11,262 bases of DNA from positions 1 to 11,262 of the forward strand of contig NZ_CALHGG010000111.1 of assembly GCF_938029845.1 (NCBI RefSeq), read 5' to 3'. The position numbers were made by a program, and so were the translations under genes. The notes under the pieces were generated by a model. The model made no database searches. It had not been told where the DNA came from and saw only the letters and a program-made list of their open reading frames with translations. Positions 6,234 to 11,262 of this stretch are shown here, piece by piece. Position 1 is the stretch's first letter, and every line of letters begins with the position of its first letter. Origin of the DNA: an uncultured Capnocytophaga sp. Its GTDB lineage: Bacteria; Bacteroidota; Bacteroidia; Flavobacteriales; Flavobacteriaceae.

Positions 6234-6267
6234 ATGGAGGAAATTAATTGTTTTTGTGAAATCTCCG

Positions 6268-6275
6268 CAAAGATA
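6268..6275 (-). promoter_or_regulatory. Putative -7 box of the PAS gene
   Basis: The minus strand reads TATCTTTG followed by C, an exact TAnnTTTG match. Transcription would begin around 6261, giving a leader of about 28 bases to the ATG at 6233. This box decides the start codon of the PAS gene. The -33 region is only T-rich. Confidence 0.65.
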
Positions 6276-6463
6276 CATTTTTTTTCAAAAATAAGGAAAA
6301 GAAAGCGGTATTATTTTTATAAACATAGTGAACAATTTTCTATACTTTACTGATAATCATGTGCTTTACTTCTTTTATGATTTGTATATAAAGGACTTAA
6401 AAAAGTTATCAACAAAAGGAGGAAAAATCTATCTAGAAAAATTCGTTTTTCTGATAAATTTTT

Positions 6464-6473
6464 TATAACTTGC
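6464..6473 (+). promoter_or_regulatory. Possible nhaD promoter -7 region
   Basis: TATAACTTGC is a near match to TAnnTTTG with one T missing, 30 bases before the nhaD ATG. The intergenic stretch 6279-6503 is AT-rich and otherwise shows nothing I can interpret; its short frames look accidental. Confidence 0.35.
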
Positions 6474-6503
6474 ACCCTCAAATAAAGTATAAAGAAAATT
6501 GCT

Positions 6504-7829
6504 ATGGAATTACTTATTGTAGCGGTGTTTTTCATTGGTTATCTGTTTATTACGGTAGAGCACCAAGTGAAAATTGACAAAACTATTTCAGCGCTTGGGA
6601 TGGCAGTTGCGTGCTGGACAATCCTTAAAACGGCCGATTTGCCTGTTTTTGAAATTGAAAATGGATTGGTTCCTCTAGCAGATCATTACGAAGGAGGCAA
6701 TTCACAGGCTATTGATAGTCTCCTTTTGTACCATTTAGGAAAGGTGGCTGAAATTCTCTTCTTCCTCATAGGAGCGATGACGATCGTAGAGATTATAGAC
6801 ATGCACCGAGGATTTGAGATTATCAAGAAAATGGTTAAAACCCGTAAAAAGAAGAAACTACTTTGGGTATTAGGGATTGTTTCCTTTTTCCTATCATCCT
6901 TGATAGATAACCTTACCACTATAATAATTATGATTACCATTTTGCGTAAGTTGGTACCTTTCCGCGAGGAACGTATATGGTATGCTTCGCTTTTGATAAT
7001 TGCTGCCAATGCAGGAGGGGCATGGTCTCCAATAGGTGACGTAACTACCACCATGTTGTGGATGGCCAATAAGGTAACAGCTATGCGACTTATAGACTAC
7101 GTAGTATTGCCAGCAGTACTTTGTTTCTTAGTTCCTTTCTTGATTGCTTCTTTTATGCCTATTTTCAAAGGGAAGTTGGATATGCCACAAATGGATAAGA
7201 CTCTAGCTTACAAAAGTAGTACCCCTATTTTGATTATTGGGGTGTTGGGTATTATCTTTGTACCTATATTTAAGTCTATATTCCACTTACCTCCTTATTT
7301 GGGTATGTTGTTCTCCTTGGCTACTGTATGGTTCTTCTCTGAACTACTTAAGCCTAATACAGATATGGTAGAAGGAGATAAGCCAAGTTTTTCAGTACAT
7401 AGTGCTTTAGGACGTATAGAACACTCCAGTATATTATTTTTCTTAGGGATTCTCTTGGCAGTAGCATCTTTGGAAGTTATGGGAACGCTCTTCAACTTTG
7501 CAGGGTCTCTTAGTCATGTAATTCCAAATGAGAATATAGTGATAATGATTCTTGGTTTTGCCTCTGCTGTGATAGACAACGTACCACTAGTAGCCGCTGC
7601 GATAGGTATGTTCCAAGAACCATTGGATGCTTCTCTATGGCACTTTATAGCTTTCTCAGCAGGAACAGGAGGTAGCTTGCTCATCATAGGTTCTGCTGCG
7701 GGAGTAGCGGCGATGGGTATGGAAAAAATAGACTTTTTCTGGTATGTAAAAAATATTTCTTGGCTAGCTCTTATAGGATTCTTAGCAGGTTGCGGATCCT
7801 TGATTGCTGTAGAAACATGGTTTAGATAA
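6504..7829 (+). CDS. nhaD: NhaD-type Na+/H+ antiporter
   Basis: The 441-residue inner-membrane protein belongs to the NhaD family within the ion transporter superfamily. It exchanges cytoplasmic Na+ (or Li+) for external protons and thereby supports salt and alkaline pH tolerance. About 11-12 hydrophobic segments span the length. The two-fold internal repeat is visible. The first half carries SSLIDNLTT (131-139) and NAGGAWSPIGDVTTT (169-183). The second half carries SAVIDNVPLVAA (354-365) and TGGSLLIIGSAAG (388-400). The paired Asp-Asn motifs are the family's conserved ion-path residues. A basic loop, KKMVKTRKKKK (108-118), fits a cytoplasmic loop. The length is typical of flavobacterial NhaD. 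The ATG at 6504 follows a possible promoter at 6464. Flanking genes do not suggest an operon; a long inverted repeat follows the stop. Confidence 0.95.
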   Translation: MELLIVAVFFIGYLFITVEHQVKIDKTISALGMAVACWTILKTADLPVFEIENGLVPLADHYEGGNSQAIDSLLLYHLGKVAEILFFLIGAMTIVEIIDMHRGFEIIKKMVKTRKKKKLLWVLGIVSFFLSSLIDNLTTIIIMITILRKLVPFREERIWYASLLIIAANAGGAWSPIGDVTTTMLWMANKVTAMRLIDYVVLPAVLCFLVPFLIASFMPIFKGKLDMPQMDKTLAYKSSTPILIIGVLGIIFVPIFKSIFHLPPYLGMLFSLATVWFFSELLKPNTDMVEGDKPSFSVHSALGRIEHSSILFFLGILLAVASLEVMGTLFNFAGSLSHVIPNENIVIMILGFASAVIDNVPLVAAAIGMFQEPLDASLWHFIAFSAGTGGSLLIIGSAAGVAAMGMEKIDFFWYVKNISWLALIGFLAGCGSLIAVETWFR

Positions 7830-7834
7830 AATTT

Positions 7835-7877
7835 TTGAGTTTTGAGTAATTTTGGTCTTTAATTGCTCAAAACTCAA
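7835..7877. terminator. Long inverted repeat after nhaD, possible terminator
   Basis: TTGAGTTTTGAG (7835-7846) pairs perfectly with 7866-7877, and the inner AATT/AATT extends the stem to about 17 bp around a 9-base loop. It begins 6 bases after the nhaD stop. There is no T run after the stem on the plus strand, so it may work poorly as an intrinsic terminator or act by stabilising the mRNA 3' end. Confidence 0.5.
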
Positions 7878-8042
7878 ATTGATAACTTAGAACTAAAAGT
7901 TCATCGCTAAAAGAAGCTAATATAAGAATTCTAGAGTGATGAAACATGTATAGTCATATAATCAATGGGTTTAGAATTACTTATCCATTAATAGTAAAAA
8001 AATTGACAATTAGAAGATTATATCCAATAAACATAAATTATT

Positions 8043-11000
8043 ATGAAAAGATATCTACTAAATATAAGCTTTTTCTTGTTGCCACTGCTAGCACTGGCGC
8101 AGAGCCTCCCTTCCTATACCCTTACGGGGGAGAACACAGTATGTGGAGGAAATATAAAAGTAGATTGGTCGGCAGCAGTAGCAGCGAGTATTCCTGTAGC
8201 CCAATGGCAAGCAGAACTTTATGATGCAGCAGGAACTAAGCTCTCCCAAAAGAACTTCGATACCGCAGGGAAAACTCAATTTCAGAGTCTTTCCTCAGGT
8301 ACCTATAAGGTGAAGATTGTTAAGAAAGATGGTACGAATGCTGTCTCTCCTATACAAACGCAGGCACTTGTCTCCAGTTACAGACGATTTGCTGTTATCT
8401 ATAAAGGACAATCCAATGCAGAAAGAGCTACAGGCGAATGTGCTAATAATGGGAAGGCTACAGTTAAGATAAAGGATGGAGCAGGACCTTTTGTAGTAAA
8501 AGTATATGAAAAAGCTACTGGTAATCTGGTGGCTACCTCTCCAGCTACTAACAAGACTGGTAATGAAACCTCTGTACAGGTGTCTGGTCTTAAGCATAGT
8601 ACAACGTATCGTGTAGAAGTAACAGACCAAGTAGGAGGAGGAAGCTGTTCAGTAACAGAACCCAAAGAAGCTCATGAGTTCTCTACTATTGAGGCTTCTG
8701 CATCTTTTGTAAGGAGTGTTACTCTAGAGACCTGTCGTCCTCTTAAAACAGGAGAAACAGAGGGAGCACGAGGGTTAATAACTATAGATATTAATAATGC
8801 AAGTGCTGGAGCAGGACCTTTTACTGTAAAAGTGATAAAAGATGGAGGTCAAGTAGTGGTAGCTAATGCCTCCATTACTAAGAGTGGCCCTACAGGTAGT
8901 ACAATTAAGAATATAGAACCTGATGCAGGAAAGTCCTTTGATGCCAATGCTTATTATACTGTACAAATAACGGATGGTAGCTGTACTACGGAGAAGAGGT
9001 TATTTAAGAAATATAGTTATTCTCCAATAAACCTATATATACACTTAGCACCTTCTTGTGCAAGTAATTGTGGTAATTATGATTTGGCTTTTACAGCCTT
9101 GTATAGTGATCTAGCAAACAATAAGCAAGAATTCTATTATCCTTATAGAATGAGGCTAAAGGTAACTCGTGGAGGAACAACTATTGCTAATCAAGACTAT
9201 AGTAAAGAGGAAGCACTTCCATTTAATAAAAGAGAAGGACAGAGAAATGTGTATGGAGCCAATGAAGAGTTTGCTTACTGGTATTGGTATACTCCCCAAG
9301 TACATACGACCAATATACAAGTGAAAGCGGGTGATGTCATTTCTCTTGAATATGCAGATTGTGCGGGAGTAACTCGTACATTATCTCATACAGTAGCTCC
9401 TCCTACTTCTATACCAGAAACAACATCTGATATACTCCCTAATGAAGCTACCTCTGCCCCTTGTGATAAGGTAGTACGCCTTAATACAAGATTCCAACAA
9501 ATGGTAGGAGAGGCTTCTTATAATGCTTTTTGTAGTGTAGCAGGGTTACAAGTACAAGCAAAACGTTCAGGTGCTGTGACACCTCTACTAGCCAATGAAA
9601 CCCAAAAGCTTTACAGATTCTATGATGGACAAGGGGATAATACTTATAGGGTGAAAGTACAAGATGCTGGGACCTCCTACCAAATGGAGTATGCAATTTC
9701 TACAGCTTTAGGTGGGAGTTTAGATGGTTCTAGTACTAAAAATTGTAAGCATTATCTATCAAATAGCCTAACAGTAGCTTCAACTAATCCGTTGGATCGT
9801 ATTCCTATTAATACAGGAGGGTCAGTATCTAGTGTATTAGAGTATCCAGGACGAGGAAACAAACTTTTTTTAGGAACAGATGATCCTCTAAAAGCAGGAT
9901 TGGATTTTATTACAGATAACAATAAGCTTACTGTACGTATTGTACGTGCTGATGGACAGCCCAATGAACAAGAAATAGATATAGATGGACCTTGGAATCT
10001 TAGGGGAAAATATAAAGTGAAGTTTCCTTTCACTAAGGAACTTTACCCCTCTATGAATCAAGGTTATGCTGGTATATACCAGTTCTTTGATCTTCCGCCT
10101 GGAAAATATAGAATAGAAATGAGAGATGGATGCGGTAATACCCGTAATCATGATATTGTTGTAGGGCCAGTGGCGAATGTAAATCGCCAAATAGATGGAG
10201 ATGATCACTTTATAGTAACTACAGACTGTGCACAAGGAGGAAGTACCAGTAAGGGGAAAGTAGTGATGGATGTATTGTCTGAAAAAAGGACAGCTGCTGT
10301 CCCTACAGGATTGTATTTGTTTTCAGATGAGAACAGAGGGAATGGGCAGCCAATACACAAGCGTGTAAGTCCTACTCCAATCAAAAGTGCAGGATTTACT
10401 CATACGGATGCCTCAGACCCAGATAAAACTCGTTCTGTAGCTACATTGTCGGATATTCCTCCTGGAAAATATATAGTGGGAGCATCCATGGGGCCTTATT
10501 ACCATTCAGTGATAGACCCACAGAGTGCAGAAGAGCGTGGCTATATGTATCATTTTAATCCTTCAAGACGTGGAGATGTGATTAGTAATACAGTTATCTA
10601 CAAGGAGATAGAGATCAGAAATATCACAGATATAACTCCTACCACCTCCATAGGTATGTGTGACCCTTCTAATCCTAATACAGGAGTGATACGAGTGGAG
10701 ATGCCTACAGGTTCAGAACCCAAGTATCCTATTACTTATACCTTATATAAGGTATCGGGCGGAACCAAAACAGTGGTAACGCAAGGAGGAAACGAGGTAA
10801 AGAAAGTGATAAGTACTAGACCTACTAATTTTGAGGATGCCTTTGCTACCTTCAATGATATACCTAAGCTTACAGGAGGGGATACCTATGAGGTGAAGTT
10901 TGAGTCAGGCTGTTTGGATCGTTGGGTGCCTGTACCGGACTTTGGTAGTTTAACAGCCCCTAATGTACGTTCCAATGTTACTCAGGCTTGTTGGAATCAA

Positions 11001-11262
11001 CCAATGACCCTTAGTGTGGATCTTTCTGAAACAGTATATGATATCCAGTGGAAGTCTGAACCTGCAGAAGCCTTGGATGGGGTACCAGGAGCTGACTTAA
11101 AGAAATCTTCTTTTACTTTTAACCCACAGGTAACTGCTAAGTATTATGTTGTTTATAAGATGAAGGCAGGACGTGGTTGTCCTACAGCGGAGAAGAGTAG
11201 TGCTAAGAAAGAGATCCCATTGAAGGTAACGAACTTCACGGATGCATCAATTTCAGCATTAC
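8043..11262 (+). CDS. Giant secreted surface protein with SprB-like repeats, 5' part
   Basis: The frame is open from the ATG at 8043 to the window edge (1073 codons), so the C-terminus is missing. Residues 1-19 form a clear Sec signal peptide (MKRYLLNISFFLLPLLALA, cut before QS). The rest is a chain of beta-rich modules of about 100-120 residues. Most open with a Cys block, run into GAGPF(V/T)VKV (146-154 and 256-264) and close with a Y-x-V strand and D-G-x-C, as in SGTYKVKI (85-92), PPGKYRIEM (685-693), DGSC and PPGKYIVGA (806-814). This layout resembles SprB-type gliding adhesins and other T9SS-exported proteins of Flavobacteriia. A C-terminal T9SS sorting domain is expected but lies outside the window. 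It probably acts at the cell surface in adhesion or gliding; the ligand is unknown. Several shorter frames inside it are shadows. No clear promoter is seen in 7878-8042. Confidence 0.88.
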   Translation, partial: MKRYLLNISFFLLPLLALAQSLPSYTLTGENTVCGGNIKVDWSAAVAASIPVAQWQAELYDAAGTKLSQKNFDTAGKTQFQSLSSGTYKVKIVKKDGTNAVSPIQTQALVSSYRRFAVIYKGQSNAERATGECANNGKATVKIKDGAGPFVVKVYEKATGNLVATSPATNKTGNETSVQVSGLKHSTTYRVEVTDQVGGGSCSVTEPKEAHEFSTIEASASFVRSVTLETCRPLKTGETEGARGLITIDINNASAGAGPFTVKVIKDGGQVVVANASITKSGPTGSTIKNIEPDAGKSFDANAYYTVQITDGSCTTEKRLFKKYSYSPINLYIHLAPSCASNCGNYDLAFTALYSDLANNKQEFYYPYRMRLKVTRGGTTIANQDYSKEEALPFNKREGQRNVYGANEEFAYWYWYTPQVHTTNIQVKAGDVISLEYADCAGVTRTLSHTVAPPTSIPETTSDILPNEATSAPCDKVVRLNTRFQQMVGEASYNAFCSVAGLQVQAKRSGAVTPLLANETQKLYRFYDGQGDNTYRVKVQDAGTSYQMEYAISTALGGSLDGSSTKNCKHYLSNSLTVASTNPLDRIPINTGGSVSSVLEYPGRGNKLFLGTDDPLKAGLDFITDNNKLTVRIVRADGQPNEQEIDIDGPWNLRGKYKVKFPFTKELYPSMNQGYAGIYQFFDLPPGKYRIEMRDGCGNTRNHDIVVGPVANVNRQIDGDDHFIVTTDCAQGGSTSKGKVVMDVLSEKRTAAVPTGLYLFSDENRGNGQPIHKRVSPTPIKSAGFTHTDASDPDKTRSVATLSDIPPGKYIVGASMGPYYHSVIDPQSAEERGYMYHFNPSRRGDVISNTVIYKEIEIRNITDITPTTSIGMCDPSNPNTGVIRVEMPTGSEPKYPITYTLYKVSGGTKTVVTQGGNEVKKVISTRPTNFEDAFATFNDIPKLTGGDTYEVKFESGCLDRWVPVPDFGSLTAPNVRSNVTQACWNQPMTLSVDLSETVYDIQWKSEPAEALDGVPGADLKKSSFTFNPQVTAKYYVVYKMKAGRGCPTAEKSSAKKEIPLKVTNFTDASISAL

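Noticed and set aside
5985..6353. 122-codon plus-strand frame opposite the PAS gene
   Set aside because: It is the antisense shadow of a clear PAS-domain gene and covers its promoter.
8000..8025. TTGACA followed by TATATC as a sigma-70 style promoter for the giant gene
   Set aside because: The spacing is only about 10 bases, and Bacteroidota primary sigma factors do not use this consensus.
7946..8224. 92-codon plus-strand frame with ATG at 7946
   Set aside because: It overlaps the start of the giant surface-protein gene in another frame. The frame at 8043 has a textbook signal peptide and remains open for 1073 codons, whereas this one shows no family resemblance.
9481..10235. Minus-strand frames of 71, 93 and 115 codons inside the giant gene
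   Set aside because: They are antisense shadows of a continuous, motif-bearing open frame.

Overview
The window looks like chromosomal DNA of a low-to-moderate GC Flavobacteriia (Bacteroidota), possibly a Capnocytophaga-like organism. The evidence is indirect. Three gene starts carry exact matches to the Bacteroidota -7 promoter box TAnnTTTG, Shine-Dalgarno sequences are weak or absent, and the right end holds a very large signal-peptide protein built of SprB-like beta modules, typical of the type IX secretion/gliding group. The genus is inferred, not proven.

Layout. Positions 1-1463 hold an unusual imperfect palindrome. Its outer arms (1-194 and 1270-1463) are about 91% identical in inverted orientation. 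Its inner arms (349-573 and 697-921) are about 95% identical, and each carries the same start codon plus about 50 codons. Each outer arm also has a perfect TAnnTTTG box pointing inward. The right arm additionally contains a 101-bp direct repeat with internal 14-bp inverted ends. Positions 1528-2685 (minus) are purK (purine biosynthesis). The purK/yitT divergent region (2686-2971) carries both promoters and an array of about ten 8-bp units that lies in the predicted purK leader. Positions 2972-3868 encode a YitT-family membrane protein. Next come a one-base-overlapping type II toxin-antitoxin pair (3906-4468) and a TTG-start family 2 glycosyltransferase fused to a DUF2062 membrane domain (4481-5614). 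A hairpin terminator (5643-5671) separates the latter from a convergent single-PAS-domain protein (5697-6233, minus). Positions 6504-7829 encode an NhaD-type Na+/H+ antiporter. From 8043 to the right edge runs the 5' part (1073 codons, still open) of a giant secreted surface protein.

How the genes relate. Most are single-gene transcription units with no shared pathway: purine synthesis (purK), ion homeostasis (nhaD), membrane proteins, a small PAS sensor and a surface adhesin-like protein. Only antitoxin, toxin and possibly the glycosyltransferase (12-nt gap) look co-transcribed. The best candidate for something undescribed is the palindromic element at the left end, where two facing promoters read into mirrored copies of one small coding segment whose differences fall almost only at third codon positions.
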